Positions 9,001 to 16,178 of a stretch of 54,140 nucleotides of DNA are shown here, one piece after another. The notes under the pieces are model-generated. The model was not told the DNA's origin and ran no database searches. It saw nothing but the letters and a program-made list of their open reading frames with translations. The first letter of the stretch is position 1, and the number at the start of each line of letters is the position of its first letter. A program made the translations under genes and the position numbers. This DNA comes from Pseudoxanthobacter soli DSM 19599 (lineage in GTDB: Bacteria > Pseudomonadota > Alphaproteobacteria > Rhizobiales > Segnochrobactraceae): the NCBI RefSeq assembly GCF_900148505.1, contig NZ_FRXO01000017.1:1-54140 (forward strand), given 5' to 3'.

Positions 9001-11197
9001 TTAAATTACCGCTACCGGAGATTTGTCCCGAGAGCGTCAGCGCGTTGGTCCCCTGGGAGATCACGCTCGCGAGGGACACAATGATATTGCGGCTGGAACT
9101 TATATCGGCGGTTGTTTGCAGAGTGCCGCCATTGAGCTTCAGCGCGCTGCTAGTGGCGCCGAGATTGTTGTCGCTCGCGACTGAGATCGTACCGGCCGTG
9201 ATGGTAATTCCGCTTGTGTTCGAATTTGAACCCGAGAGGACCAGCGTGCCGTCACCGGTCTTCGTCAACAACCCCGAACCACTGACAGTACCGCTCAATG
9301 TCCAGGTCGTACCAGACAGGACATTAACGACCGACCCGCCGTTGACAGCGAATAGATTTCGCGACGACGAGAATGTCGCCGTCGTATAAAGGCTATCGTA
9401 CAATTGAACTGGTGTACTGGCATCTCCGAGATTCGCGTCGCTGGAGACCGAAATCCCCCCCGATGTAATCGTCGTTGCGTTGGCATATGTATTATTGCCG
9501 GAAAGCGTCAGGATGCCCGATCCCTGCTTAAAGACACCGCCTTGACCCGAGATGACACCGGAGTAGGTTCCGTTAAAATCCTGTTTAAATACAACAGCCG
9601 AACTATTGTTAATTGAGCCAAGTATACTTGACGACGTGCCCTGCAGCGTGCCCGCCGACACCGTGATCGTGCCGTTGTAGGTGTTCGCGCCGGATAGAAC
9701 CAGAGTTCCGGTGCCTGCCTTCGTGAGGGTCCCGGTCCCGGACACGACGCCCGTCCACGTCAGCGTGTTCGTGCCGACATCGATCGTCCTCGTGACAGCG
9801 TTGGAACTGATCGTGAGGTTCCGCGCGGACGAGAATGTCGCACCCGCCTTCAACGTCCCTCCCGATAAGGTCACGGCCCCGCTTGCGGCACCGAGATTAT
9901 TGTCGTTTGAAACAACAAGTGTGGCTCCGATGGGAGAGAAAATCGTCGTTCCACCAGAATACAGGTTGGTCGCATTCAGCGTTACTGTTCCGCTGCCGGC
10001 CACAGTCACACCGCCGGTCCCACCGAGAGGGGACGAAATCGTCACAGATGAGCCGTTTACAGGATAAAAAGTAACACCGCCGGAGGAGACGACGGCCGTG
10101 CTCGCGCTGAATCCGGAGAGATAATTACTCTGATCCGCTTCGATAAGAAACGTCCCTCCGAGATTGAGGAGCGCCGTTCCCGAATTATTCACGATCTGGG
10201 AAACAATTACATTTCCACTGGACGTATTTGTAAATGTATTCGACGCGCTCGTATATGAACTGTCGCCCAGATAAAGCACACCGGCCGCTGTTACCTGCGC
10301 ATTGTTTACAACCGTGCCGGATCCACCCCCGCGGCCCAACTGAATGTAGCCCAGAGCGTTCATGGTATTTGTAGTTTGATCGCCACTTATCGTGACCGAT
10401 CCTGTCGCCCCGACGCCATCACCTATGAAAATGTTAGTCGCGGAGAAGCCGCCGGCCGCTGAAATGGTGACGGTACCGCTCGCCGTCGACGTCGACGATG
10501 ACGTGCGACCGATAAAGGCATCTCCGGCCGAAGCGGTAACACCACCGCCGGAGAAGGTGGCCGTCCCCGTCACCGCCCCCTGTGCCCGGACGTTGTAGCC
10601 GACATACAGCGACCCCGTCAGAAAGAGCTTGCCGCCAGTATAACTCGTTACGGAGCCGGAGGCGGAGTTGCTCGATCCACTGGCTGTCAGATATCCCACG
10701 AACAGATCGATGGCATTCCAGTTAGCCAATCCCGAGTAGCTCGGGTTTGTCGCCTGCAAGATGAGTTTGCCGGTAGACGAGGACGTGGTGCCGGAACCGA
10801 CATAAATGGAGGTCAAGCCATTCGGCGTCGCGCCCGTCGTCGCGTTGATCGTCAGCGTTCCCGTCGGCGAAATCGAGAGAGCGCCCACAGGATCGGGGAT
10901 GTCGCTTTGGACAGACCATGTCGTCGCGTTGCTGATCAACGTATCCGCGCGCGCCGACGGCATCGCCGTGACCATCGCGCTGACGGACGCCGCGCACATC
11001 AGAGCCGCGACGGCGGCACCCCGCGGACGCCCGGTCAGATGCCTGAACAGATCCCGGTGAGCCAGCCCCTTGATGGCCGGACGTTCGTTAGCCGGGTCCT
11101 TGATGGACAGGTCCCCGATGGCCACTTCCGGGCGCCGACGAGTGCCGTTGCGCCGACGGGTGGCGCCTGCAAAACCGCGTGAAATAGCCATCATCAT
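1..11197 (-). CDS. giant autotransporter-type adhesin, 3' end beyond window
   Basis: One minus-strand frame is open from ATG codons at 11197/11194/11191 to the left edge (at least 3,732 codons). The frame decoded at both ends is the same, and the AT-richer stretches I checked codon by codon (3.5-3.9 and 9.0-10.6 kb) have no stop. The protein is rich in Gly, Thr, Ser, Ala and Asn and repeats the autotransporter-associated beta-strand motif (forms such as NTYTGGTTISSGATLAL), which predicts a very long right-handed beta-helix passenger at the cell surface. The N-terminus has about 60 polar, Arg-rich residues, then a hydrophobic stretch and a likely signal peptidase site after PSARA (about residue 84), an extended signal peptide. 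GGGAG lies 7 nt before the ATG at 11194. The C-terminal beta-barrel is not in the window, so the secretion type is inferred. Adhesion or biofilm role is inference from the family. Confidence 0.9.
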   Translation of the reverse strand, partial: MMMAISRGFAGATRRRNGTRRRPEVAIGDLSIKDPANERPAIKGLAHRDLFRHLTGRPRGAAVAALMCAASVSAMVTAMPSARADTLISNATTWSVQSDIPDPVGALSISPTGTLTINATTGATPNGLTSIYVGSGTTSSSTGKLILQATNPSYSGLANWNAIDLFVGYLTASGSSNSASGSVTSYTGGKLFLTGSLYVGYNVRAQGAVTGTATFSGGGVTASAGDAFIGRTSSSTSTASGTVTISAAGGFSATNIFIGDGVGATGSVTISGDQTTNTMNALGYIQLGRGGGSGTVVNNAQVTAAGVLYLGDSSYTSASNTFTNTSSGNVIVSQIVNNSGTALLNLGGTFLIEADQSNYLSGFSASTAVVSSGGVTFYPVNGSSVTISSPLGGTGGVTVAGSGTVTLNATNLYSGGTTIFSPIGATLVVSNDNNLGAASGAVTLSGGTLKAGATFSSARNLTISSNAVTRTIDVGTNTLTWTGVVSGTGTLTKAGTGTLVLSGANTYNGTITVSAGTLQGTSSSILGSINNSSAVVFKQDFNGTYSGVISGQGGVFKQGSGILTLSGNNTYANATTITSGGISVSSDANLGDASTPVQLYDSLYTTATFSSSRNLFAVNGGSVVNVLSGTTWTLSGTVSGSGLLTKTGDGTLVLSGSNSNTSGITITAGTISVASDNNLGATSSALKLNGGTLQTTADISSSRNIIVSLASVISQGTNALTLSGQISGSGNLSIAGAGKVTITGTNNTYSGKLSLVNGTVEGTTTSITAGSIVNYGYLNFNQTSNGTYAGAISGTGALTVLGTGTVTLSGTNTYTGATTISAGTLSVSADSNLGDASSNLKLNGGTLATTATISSSRAVVMSAASAIDVAASSTLTLSGVVSGSGALTKKNTGTLTLSGVNTYTGGTTVSAGTLSVSADNNLGASGGVTLSGGTLAATATFASARTVAVSAASSIDVAASSTLTLSGVVSGAGALTKTNAGTLVLSNTNTYSGGTIVSAGTLSVSADNNLGNAGGGVTLSGGTLLASSGFTSSRGVTLAAATSSTVSVAPANALALSGVVSGSGALVASGTGTLTLSGANTYTGGTTVSSGTTLALSGTGSIATSSGVTATGAFDISGTTSGASIQSLAGAGTVVLGSKNLTLTAATGTFSGVISGLGSLTLSGGSETLSGTNTYTGGTTVTGGTLSVSADANLGDASGGLTLNGGTLAAGSTFTMARAVAVSAASTINTSANTLTLSGAVSGAGGLTKVGTGTLVLSGSSTYSGTITVSAGTLQGTTSSLTGSIVNNGAVIFNQTATGTYAGAISGTGSLTVSGTGTVTLTGANTFTGTTTISSGATLQFGNGGSLAGPIANSGTLAFNLSSDLTYSSVLSGTGSVAQVGSGTLTLSGSNTYSGGTTVSHGTLSVSSDANLGNASGGLTLSGGTLAASSGFTSARGIVVSSASAVNVGSNTVTLSGVVSGTGALTKAGSGTLILSGANTYGGTITVSAGTLQGTTSGLSGSIVNNSAVVFDQATSGTYAGVISGSGSLTVSGGGTVILTGANTFTGTTTISGATLQFGDGGSLAGPIANSGTLDFDLSSDLTYTSVLSGTGSVVQSGSGTLTLSGANTYTGGTTVSGGILSISSDANLGDASGGVTLAGGTLAVTAAANSARSVVISSASTLDIGSNAVTLSGVLSGSGVLTKNGAGTLTLSGDNTNSGGINLTAGTIGVGSNNALGTGTLSMSEGTALSFASDGLVISNPIVLSGDPTFDVATGDTVTVASTISDGSQPGDVLKTGGGTLILTGTNTYSGGTILQEGTLSISQDANIGASSGTLTLSGGTLLTTAGFTSTRAITLTSGTTSTVSVANAGDTLGLSGVLSGSGTLVMSGPGTLTLSGANTYTGSTSISSGTLALSGTGSIAASSLVTVATGATFDISGTTSGASIASLTGAGTVTLGTQGLTLTAAAGTFSGAIRGSGGGSLTVSGGTLTLSGANTYTGATTISSGATLALTGSITTSNVVTVSTGGTFDISGVTGSASIRSLAGSGAVTLGNTGLSLELQVANDTFAGVISGAGGLTVSGGTATLTGANTYTGLTTISGNSTLALAGSGSIAGSGVQLSLNGVLDISGATNGTSVKWITGNATTAVKLGSQTLTLSAPASTTYSGVISGTGAVVIVGGGSSQAFYGTNTYSGGTTILAGGVLNVQADANLGDASGGLTLSSGTLGVGGSFTSSRAVTLATATTNTIRVNNASDTLTLSGVVSGAGILVVSGSGKLTLSGTNTYTGSTTISSGTLALSGTGSIASSSGVAVAAGATFSQADYTTGATIVDLTGAGTVGISKSLTITAATGTFSGVIVGGGSLTLSGGTLTLSGTNTYAGATTISGGTLIVSGDANLGPGAIVLQGGTLKVASSFSSTHSIDVNTASTIDVGSYTLTQTAQVTGVGALTKLGTGTLILAGPSTFNGQLTVSAGTLQASSQTLAGALVNNGAVIFNQTTDGDYAGEISGSGTFTKTGSGTLTLSGLYSLSGDLTISAGTLQVYRIGGGNVIDNSAIVFIGSSSSTIANTISGTGSVAVSGSGNFYITGANTYSGGTVISGGALVVSNTDNLGAASGGLTLNGGTLAASGSFTTTRAVTVSAASTLDTRSSTVTLAGGLGGAGALTKVGSGTLTLSSGSNGYAGRATISAGTLALTGAGSIANASVTASTGATFDISATTSGASIASLAGAGSVTLGSQALTLTAGTDTFSGAISGTGALTLSGGTETLSGANTYTGGTTVSSGATLALSGTGSIATSSGLTAAGTFDISGTTSGASIKSLAGAGSVALGSQALTLTAGTGTFSGVIGGTGSLTQSGTGTQTLSGVNTYTGGTTVSSGATLALSGTGSIATSSLVAATGTFDISGTTSGASIASLAGSGAVTLGSQALTLTAGTGTFSGVISGTGSLTQSGTGTQTLSGVNTYTGATTVSSGATLALSGTGSIATSSLVTAAGTFDISGTTSGASIASLAGAGSVTLGSQALTLTAGTGTFSGVIGGAGSLTQSGTGTQALSGVNTYTGATTVSSGATLALSGTGSIATSSLVTATGTFDISGTTSGASIKSLAGAGSVTLGGKALTLTAGTGTFSGVISGAGSLTQSGTGTQVLSGANTYTGGTTVSSGATLALSGTGSIASSSGVTATGTFDISGTTSGASIASLAGAGSVTLGGKALTLTAGTGTFSGVISGAASLTQSGTGTQTLSGVNTYTGGTTISSGATLALSGTGSIASSSGVTATGTFDISGTTSGASITSLAGAGTVTLGSQALTLTAATGTFSGAIDGTGSVTVSGGTQVLSGVSTYTGSTTISSGATLALSGTGAIESSSMVTATGTFDISGMTRGVWIASLSGSGSVTLGPQTLLLTAATGTFSGVIGGTGSLVVVGGSETLSGANTYTSSTAVSSGATLALSGTGSIAASSLVAVSGTFDISGATAGASIKSLTGAGTVTLGSKGLTLTAAANSFEGVIGGTGSLTLSGGTQVLSGANTYTGGTTVSGGTLSVSADNNLGASGGVTLSGGTLSATGTFSSARNVAVSAASGVSVDSSNTLTLSGAVSGSGGLTKSGAGTLVLTGANSYSGMITVSAGTLQASVASLGDATIVNNSTLAIDQATDSTYSAVISGSGTLTKSGSGTLTLTGANTYTGGTIITGGTLAGDTTSLQGDITNNATLLFDQTADGTYAGVVSGIGVLTKTGSGTLTLSGNNTYTGGTNLETGTISI
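871..3117 (-). repeat. eight tandem 279/282-bp units inside the adhesin gene
   Basis: The plus-strand string tgtcgaacgt (tatcgaacgt once) recurs at 871, 1150, 1429, 1711, 1993, 2275, 2557, 2839 and 3118. The spacings are 279, 279, 282, 282, 282, 282, 282 and 279 bp, all multiples of three. Each unit encodes 93-94 residues containing TYTGGTTISSGATLAL and ending near ATGTFDISG. Neighbouring units are nearly identical in DNA. Related but more diverged units recur near 5164, 5449 and 7852. Confidence 0.92.
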
Positions 11198-11356
11198 TCA
11201 TCTCCCGGCACTGTATCCGCAGCCGCTGGCCGCGCCCGCGGTCTCGGCCGTCCGCGCTGCGGTGTCCGGTCCGAGAGCCCACCTCCGGTGATTCCACCTG
11301 GAGAGAGAGGCACCTTGCTTGATAGATTTTCGGGGGGGATCGTGGAGTAGGCGGCG

Positions 11357-11384
11357 ACGCCAAAATGGTTGCAAGACACGCCAA
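11357..11384 (-). promoter_or_regulatory. direct-repeat operator upstream of adhesin gene
   Basis: On the minus strand TTGGCGT occurs twice with starts exactly 21 bp apart (plus-strand acgccaa at 11378-11384 and 11357-11363), with GCAAC in the spacer. The same architecture lies upstream of ialB and sapC. Two direct half-sites two helical turns apart fit an AraC-family operator. It sits about 160 bp upstream of the adhesin start. Confidence 0.6.
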
Positions 11385-11473
11385 TCTTGGAATGGCTCAC
11401 ATCTCGCAGAGCGGGCTATCCGCAACAGGTCGAGACGCCCCGGGTCCGCGTGCGGACTCGGTGGCGACGTGAC

Positions 11474-11487
11474 TTGATTTATGTCAA
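11474..11487. promoter_or_regulatory. FNR/FixK-type anaerobox
   Basis: TTGATTTATGTCAA matches the consensus TTGAY-N4-RTCAA of Crp/FNR family sites in all ten fixed positions. It lies about 280 bp upstream of the adhesin start, and no plus-strand gene is seen to its right. Regulation by oxygen is inference. Confidence 0.45.
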
Positions 11488-11867
11488 TTTTTTATCTGCC
11501 TAAACAGGCAACAAGCCATGCGTCCGCGCCGGGTCGACTTGGCTTCACTTACGCAGCGGCACCGATGCCGTGGATTCAACACCGCCGAATGCCGTCGCAC
11601 CGCCGCCTGGGACGATGACGGCCGCCCGGCACACGCGATCCGGGGATGATGGTCGTCCGTTGCCCCCGGCATGCCGCCAAGGCGCGACAACTGACAGGCC
11701 GCCATCGGCACACGCCGAAGACGGAAAGGGCGCTAGGACGGAAGCGGAGGTCGCGCGCCCGTGGACGCGAGACCTCCGCTTTCGACGAAATGGCAGCCGC
11801 GGCTGAAGGGCCCGACTGAAGCGGCCGTGCCGGGCGTCGGCCGGGTCGCTGCGATCCGGCCGAGGCG

Positions 11868-11894
11868 ACCGCTCGCGGAGAACGCGCGAGCGGT
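11868..11894 (-). terminator. possible terminator after ialB
   Basis: Inverted repeat accgctcgcg / cgcgagcggt with a 7-nt loop, starting 16 nt past the ialB stop codon. There is no T-run on the minus strand after it, so intrinsic termination is uncertain. Confidence 0.35.
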
Positions 11895-11910
11895 TCGAAG
11901 ACCAGCGCGC

Positions 11911-12546
11911 TCAGGAGCCCTGGGCCAGCGCCTTGACGCGCGCGAGACCGGCGTCGAAGCCCTTCATGGAGATCGAGAGGTCGAGCTTTTGCGTGGAATC
12001 AACCGCCTGCGCGGACAGGGCGATCTGCTTCGCGGCCCGCAGGCTCTCCAGCATCGCGCCATCGAGCTTCAGCTGGACAACGCAGCCGGCGGGAACACAG
12101 GTCTGGAACGGCAGCGTCGTCGGCAGCCCGGCGTCGCCGACCTTGAAAGAGACGCCCTTGTTGAGATCGAGGCCGAAGGGCATCACGAGAATGCCGGTCG
12201 GCGCACCGTCGGTACCGATGGTGACTTCCATGGCGAGGACGCGCTGCTTCGTCTGCGGATCCGCCTGGGTCTGTGACAGGCTGCAGGTCTTGCGTCCATC
12301 CGGCAGCACGCAGGCCACCGTCCAGTCGCCGAACCCTTCCTGCAGCGAGGAAGCACCGCCGGGGAGAAGCGTGCCGTCCTTGTGGGTCGGATCGCCCTTG
12401 GTGGCGGACTGCACCGCAGGGAGCCTGGACCTCTGCGGCGCCGCCGGCGTCGTCGACGCATCGGTGGTCTGCGCTGTGGCGGGAAGGACGGCGGCGGCGG
12501 CGCAGATCAGCGACGTGACCGCGATGGCGCGAGAGATGTATTTCAT
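11911..12546 (-). CDS. ialB: IalB-family (invasion associated locus B) protein
   Basis: 211 residues, the usual length for IalB-family proteins (PF06776), which are secreted or periplasmic and were first described as invasion factors in Bartonella. In free-living bacteria the role is unknown. A signal peptide (about residues 1-26, cleavage near ATAQ) is followed by a Pro/Thr linker and the family core: GDWTVAC with a Cys-containing SLSQTQ stretch, PFGLDL, and TCVPAGCVVQLKLD. Cysteines in WTVAC, KTCS, QTCVPAGC are the conserved set. AGGA lies 7 nt before ATG. Its long leader carries two strong hairpins (12578-12651) and the direct-repeat operator at 12983-13010. A second family member is cut by the right window edge (53777-54140). 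Confidence 0.9.
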   Translation of the reverse strand: MKYISRAIAVTSLICAAAAVLPATAQTTDASTTPAAPQRSRLPAVQSATKGDPTHKDGTLLPGGASSLQEGFGDWTVACVLPDGRKTCSLSQTQADPQTKQRVLAMEVTIGTDGAPTGILVMPFGLDLNKGVSFKVGDAGLPTTLPFQTCVPAGCVVQLKLDGAMLESLRAAKQIALSAQAVDSTQKLDLSISMKGFDAGLARVKALAQGS

Positions 12547-12577
12547 TTTAGGTCCTGTTCTGTGACATGAATGGGGA

Positions 12578-12651
12578 GCCGCCCCGGACGAGGCGGGGGC
12601 AAAGTCCGGGGCGGCCTTTCCTCCTCAGGATGTGCAGGAGACCTGAGGAGG
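12578..12651 (-). promoter_or_regulatory. paired stem-loops in the ialB leader
   Basis: Two perfect inverted repeats lie back to back: 12-bp arms 12578-12589 / 12604-12615 (gccgccccggac) and 10-bp arms 12620-12629 / 12642-12651 (cctcctcagg). The nearer one ends 31 nt before the ialB start codon. They could act as an attenuator, a stability element or a terminator for upstream transcription. The function is not shown by sequence. Confidence 0.5.
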
Positions 12652-12982
12652 CGGGGCCGAGTGAACAGCCCCTATCCCGCTCCTGCTGGAGGAGGGGATT
12701 CGGAAAACACGCTTCATTCGAAAGCTCCGATCAGAGCGACCCTCTCGCCACTGCCGATGGAGCATCCGGCCTGGGTTGTGCGTCATGACCGGGCCTTACC
12801 TGGGACCGACCGGCCCGGGCGCGTGACGCGTCCCGGCTCATATGCGCGTTTCCTTACACTCACTGTGAAAAGAACGCCGCCTCTCTGAGGAGCCATTCGG
12901 CCGCCCGGATCGGATGAGCTTCCTCACCAGGCGCGCATGGCTACTTCATAAGCGTCCGCGACTCGCCGCGAAGTAGGAAGTT

Positions 12983-13010
12983 CCGCCAAATTGGTTGCCA
13001 AACACGCCAA
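12983..13010 (-). promoter_or_regulatory. direct-repeat operator upstream of ialB
   Basis: Minus-strand TTGGCGT (plus 13004-13010) and TTGGCGG (plus 12983-12989) start exactly 21 bp apart, with GGCAACC in the spacer. The layout matches the elements before the adhesin and sapC genes. It lies about 440 bp upstream of the ialB start codon. Confidence 0.55.
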
Positions 13011-13070
13011 ACTCGATGCATCCCACTCATCTCAAGGATCCCGGTCGTCGGGGTCATCGATCCGCGGGCC

Positions 13071-14105
13071 TTAACCATCGACATACTGGTATGCATCCGC
13101 CTCAAGTTCGCGAATCTGCCGTGCGCGACGCCATTGACTTGGCGTCATCCCCTCTTGATCGCGAAAGGCTCGGTAGAAAGATTTAGCATCTCGGAACCCG
13201 AGGAGGTAGGCGACTTCCTCGACGCCGGTGAAGGGATCCGACAAAAGCTCATGCCCGAGCTCCTGTCTCGCCTCCAGGAGAAGCGCGCGAAAGCTCGTGC
13301 CTTCCTCGGTGATCCGTCGCTGCAGCGTGCGCTCGCTGATGCCGAGATCGCGGGCGACCCTCGTGATCCCTGGTCGCCCGCTCGCAAGTGTCCGCTTCAG
13401 GACAAACTTGACTTCCTCCCTGATAGAGCGCCTCGCATCGATCTTACCAAGTGAATTCGTCAAGATGGGTGTCAGAATTCCAAGCAGTTCCGGATTATAA
13501 CTCGAAAATCGCCTGTCCAGGTCCGTCGATTTAAGGATAAGGGCGTTGCGCGACGCCGAAAATCGCACGGAACGGCCGAAATATATCCTGTGCGCCTCGC
13601 CATATGGCTCAGGGCGCACGAGATCCACCCGACCGGGGAAAAGGGTCGAACCCGTGCCCCTCCGGCCCAGTTCGAGCAGGGAAGCGAAGCAGACGTCCGC
13701 GATGATCGCCGGTTCCGGTACCGTGGCATAGAGCCACTCGGATCTGATCGTGAACTCGCCATCGCTCTCTACGAAACTGAACTGTTCCGGCCTGCACAGG
13801 CGCACAAAGCGTGCAACGCGCATAAGCGCATCGCGATAATCAAACGCATAGAAGGGCGAAAGCATTGCCGGCGGGAGCGACGCGGGATCAAGCTCCCGGA
13901 TCAACAAAATCCCGATCGCCGGATCCTCGGACATCGCCTCGATCGTTTTGAACAACGTGAAGTATTGTTGCGTTGTGATGGTGGCGCAAGCATTGGTATG
14001 GAGACCGAAAGGTAGGTGGGCCCGCCGAAGTACGTCGACAGGTGCGAGGCCCACGCGCTCCATCGCCGTCCAGAGCCCCCTCGGTATACGGCATTGATCG
14101 GCCAT
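13071..14105 (-). CDS. AraC-family transcriptional regulator (first of two paralogues)
   Basis: 344 residues. The N-terminal two thirds resemble the arabinose-binding-like domain of long AraC regulators (PF12625; YFTLFKTIE, FYAFDYRDAL). The C-terminal 100 residues are an AraC DNA-binding domain with two helix-turn-helix units: GITRVARDLGISERTLQRRI and VEEVAYLLGFRDAKSFYRAF, followed by GMTPSQWRR. Start at MADQCRIPRGLW matches the paralogue at 18773-19846. The recognition helices (ERTLQRRITEEG, DAKSFYRAFRDQEG) are identical in the two proteins, so they may bind the same sites. The 21-bp-period repeats upstream of the adhesin, ialB and sapC genes are the best candidates. The effector is unknown. 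Confidence 0.9.
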   Translation of the reverse strand: MADQCRIPRGLWTAMERVGLAPVDVLRRAHLPFGLHTNACATITTQQYFTLFKTIEAMSEDPAIGILLIRELDPASLPPAMLSPFYAFDYRDALMRVARFVRLCRPEQFSFVESDGEFTIRSEWLYATVPEPAIIADVCFASLLELGRRGTGSTLFPGRVDLVRPEPYGEAHRIYFGRSVRFSASRNALILKSTDLDRRFSSYNPELLGILTPILTNSLGKIDARRSIREEVKFVLKRTLASGRPGITRVARDLGISERTLQRRITEEGTSFRALLLEARQELGHELLSDPFTGVEEVAYLLGFRDAKSFYRAFRDQEGMTPSQWRRARQIRELEADAYQYVDG

Positions 14106-14220
14106 TCACGCGCCTCCAAACGCTCAGATCTGGTGCAAGCGCGAGAGGTTTCGCTCGCTTGGTGAGCTTTTGTTGTTTCTTATCAAGTCACTATGCGACC
14201 AGCCGCATATGCGGCTAAAG

Positions 14221-15069
14221 TCATTTACATTTCAAGATAAGATCATCTAACGATAATGGACGGTGAAATAGCCATCCCTGGCCCAATTCGACGCCCGGAA
14301 GAGATGCAAACTGAGCAAGTTGCTCCTCTGTTTCAATTCCCTCGACAATCATTTCCAAGTTTATATCTCGCATCATCCTGGCGACCGCGTCCGCGATTGC
14401 GATCGCTTTACTGCCCTTATGCGCAACCTCAACCATGGAACCGTCAAGTTTAACGCCATCTATATCCAGGGTGACGAGTTGCGCGATACCGGAGTAACCA
14501 GTCGCGAAGTCGTCGAGAAAGACAGGATGTCCGCTCTTTCGGATACGATCTATGCCTCGCTTCATCAGCGTCAGATCCGCCGATGTCCGCTCCGTAATCT
14601 CAAACGCTACGCAGCTGCATGGAATCTTCCGGGTGCGACACACATTCTCGACAGCAATTTGGACTCTGTCATCGAGTAATTCCTGGCTTGATATATTTAT
14701 GGTCACAAATAAATCCGGCCGATCACGCAACAGCTCTCCAACTTCTCGCGCGATTCTATCCAGGACATACAGAGTTAGCCTGGCAATCATTCCGTATCTC
14801 TCAGCAATAGATATGAATAATTCCGGATTTATATGATTGCTATCACCCATCGTCCAACGCGAGAGCGCCTCGAATCCCACGATGCTCCGATCGGAGAGGC
14901 GAACGATGGGTTGATACACAAGCGCGATCTCCTCACGCTCCAGAGCGACTCGCAGCGCATGCGCCATCGCATCTTCGCGCACACTCGAAGATGCGATATG
15001 TTCGCAGGGTCTGCCGTCTAATGGATGGAGCATGGGGCAGGGATCACGTTTAACCTTGTCTTCAATCAT
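14221..15069 (-). CDS. EAL-domain cyclic-di-GMP phosphodiesterase
   Basis: 282 residues, a stand-alone EAL domain (PF00563) with about 40 N-terminal residues and no sensor or GGDEF domain. The catalytic set is present: EALSRW, NIS in VTINISSQEL, EITER, DDFATGY, VKLDGS, VEGIETEEQ and GQGWLFHRP. Loop 6 is slightly changed (DDFATGYSGI for DDFGTGYSSL). It should hydrolyse c-di-GMP in the cytoplasm and so affect the surface or motile switch, which fits the adhesin neighbourhood. It is transcribed in the same direction as the AraC gene, with a 115-bp gap, so it may have its own promoter in the AT-rich region beyond 15070. Confidence 0.9.
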   Translation of the reverse strand: MIEDKVKRDPCPMLHPLDGRPCEHIASSSVREDAMAHALRVALEREEIALVYQPIVRLSDRSIVGFEALSRWTMGDSNHINPELFISIAERYGMIARLTLYVLDRIAREVGELLRDRPDLFVTINISSQELLDDRVQIAVENVCRTRKIPCSCVAFEITERTSADLTLMKRGIDRIRKSGHPVFLDDFATGYSGIAQLVTLDIDGVKLDGSMVEVAHKGSKAIAIADAVARMMRDINLEMIVEGIETEEQLAQFASLPGVELGQGWLFHRPLSLDDLILKCK

Positions 15070-15719
15070 TCTTTCACGGCTGAGTTCTCGACTGTAAAAT
15101 TCTCATCATCCTTTCGATACGCTGCATCGCAGGTGTGACTTCATAGGAACAATTTTGACGAGGGAAGCGAATTATTCAATATTCCCTCTACTTACATGAG
15201 ATTTTCATCATAAATCTCATTTTTATTATCACACGGCACGCGGTGATATATATTTCGCATGATACATCTCGGCATGATTGCAGGTCACAGACGTTGTCAC
15301 CGTGATCGACCCCTGGAAACTAATTTTCATCGTCGGAAATATTCGTGGTGATGCGGAGCTTATCGTCGCCACTAGCCTTAGACTTTCGGAGCATACGATC
15401 TGCATATATCACGCCCGTCTACCCCGTTATTTTTCTCAAGCGCGGCGCCCTTGTATCCGTACGATCCACCGAGATCGTGTTACTCGCACGCGGCGCCCCC
15501 CAGAGGCGGCTCTATTTATAGATGCATTAAGAACGCTGAGGAGTAGCGATATGCGCCAGCTACGTGGGCGATTGCGCCAAAGACAAGTGGGACCGGATAA
15601 GCCCGCGGGACGCATAGATGACGTAGAGAATATAATCTTCACGCCGCCCTCTCACTCCTCTTTCAAGATGAGAGAGAACCTCGCGCATGTATCCGGAATA
15701 TGGCGGGCCCCATCTACGC
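15070..15719. other. intergenic, no supported gene
   Basis: 650 bp, AT-rich at 15070-15280 (likely promoter region for the EAL gene). A plus-strand frame of 151 codons (15278-15733) overlaps the end of the DUF1036 gene, has Arg-rich composition and no family motif. I do not call it. Confidence 0.5.
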
Positions 15720-16178
15720 TTAGTTTTCAATAGCAGATGGCGGATGCCCTGTAATGCGGACTGTCCAATCCCGTAGCGAACCCGTATCGACCTCGAAGAA
15801 GCCAGTCAGATCGTAGCCGCGGGCTGCGCAATCATCGGCACCTTCAATCACAAAGCGTTTTACATGCGTACACATTGACGCCGAGCCACCCCAGGCGCCT
15901 TGCGCAACACGATCCGCAGCATAGATGTAATAATAACGCGCCTGGAGCGGGCCGTTCTGAACAACGGCACAACTGCCTGACGAGATATTCCACCAACCCT
16001 GTGTTGTCCAGTCGCGGGCTGATTTGTATCCGACCGAAACGTCCAGTGCGTTCTCGGTATTATTACAGACTCTTAGATCTGCCAATGCTGCCTTCACATT
16101 GAGAAAGCACAGAATGATCGTTAAAATCGCGAGCTTCAGATATAAAGTTGCCGAGCAATGCACAGCCTTTTCATGCAT
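15720..16178 (-). CDS. secreted DUF1036-domain protein
   Basis: 152 residues. The N-terminus is a signal peptide (hydrophobic LAILTIILCFLNVKAALA, cleavage after ALA at about residue 33). The rest matches DUF1036 (PF06282): LRVCNNTENALDVSVGY, WTTQGWWNISSGSCAVV, a YYYIYA strand and a CTHVKRF segment. Four cysteines in the mature part probably form disulfides. The biochemical role is unknown. It is transcribed toward the EAL gene, with a 150-bp gap to sapC upstream, and no direct-repeat operator was found before it. Confidence 0.85.
   Translation of the reverse strand: MHEKAVHCSATLYLKLAILTIILCFLNVKAALADLRVCNNTENALDVSVGYKSARDWTTQGWWNISSGSCAVVQNGPLQARYYYIYAADRVAQGAWGGSASMCTHVKRFVIEGADDCAARGYDLTGFFEVDTGSLRDWTVRITGHPPSAIEN

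Larger units (their letters stand above)
11198..11910. other. adhesin upstream region, no gene seen
   Basis: About 710 bp between the adhesin start and the end of ialB. Short open frames on both strands show no family resemblance. It contains the 21-bp-period direct repeat (11357-11384), an FNR/FixK-like box (11474-11487), a small inverted repeat GCCT-AAAC-AGGC just beyond that box, and a hairpin after ialB (11868-11894). I could not assign a convincing -10 element. Confidence 0.6.
12547..13070. other. ialB leader region, no gene seen
   Basis: 524 bp between ialB and the first AraC gene. It contains two tandem inverted repeats (12578-12615 and 12620-12651) and the direct-repeat element (12983-13010). 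Short frames here show no recognisable protein. Confidence 0.55.

Noticed and set aside
15278-15733. 151-codon plus frame
   Set aside because: No family motif, Arg-rich in the second half, and overlaps the 3' end of the DUF1036 gene on the other strand.
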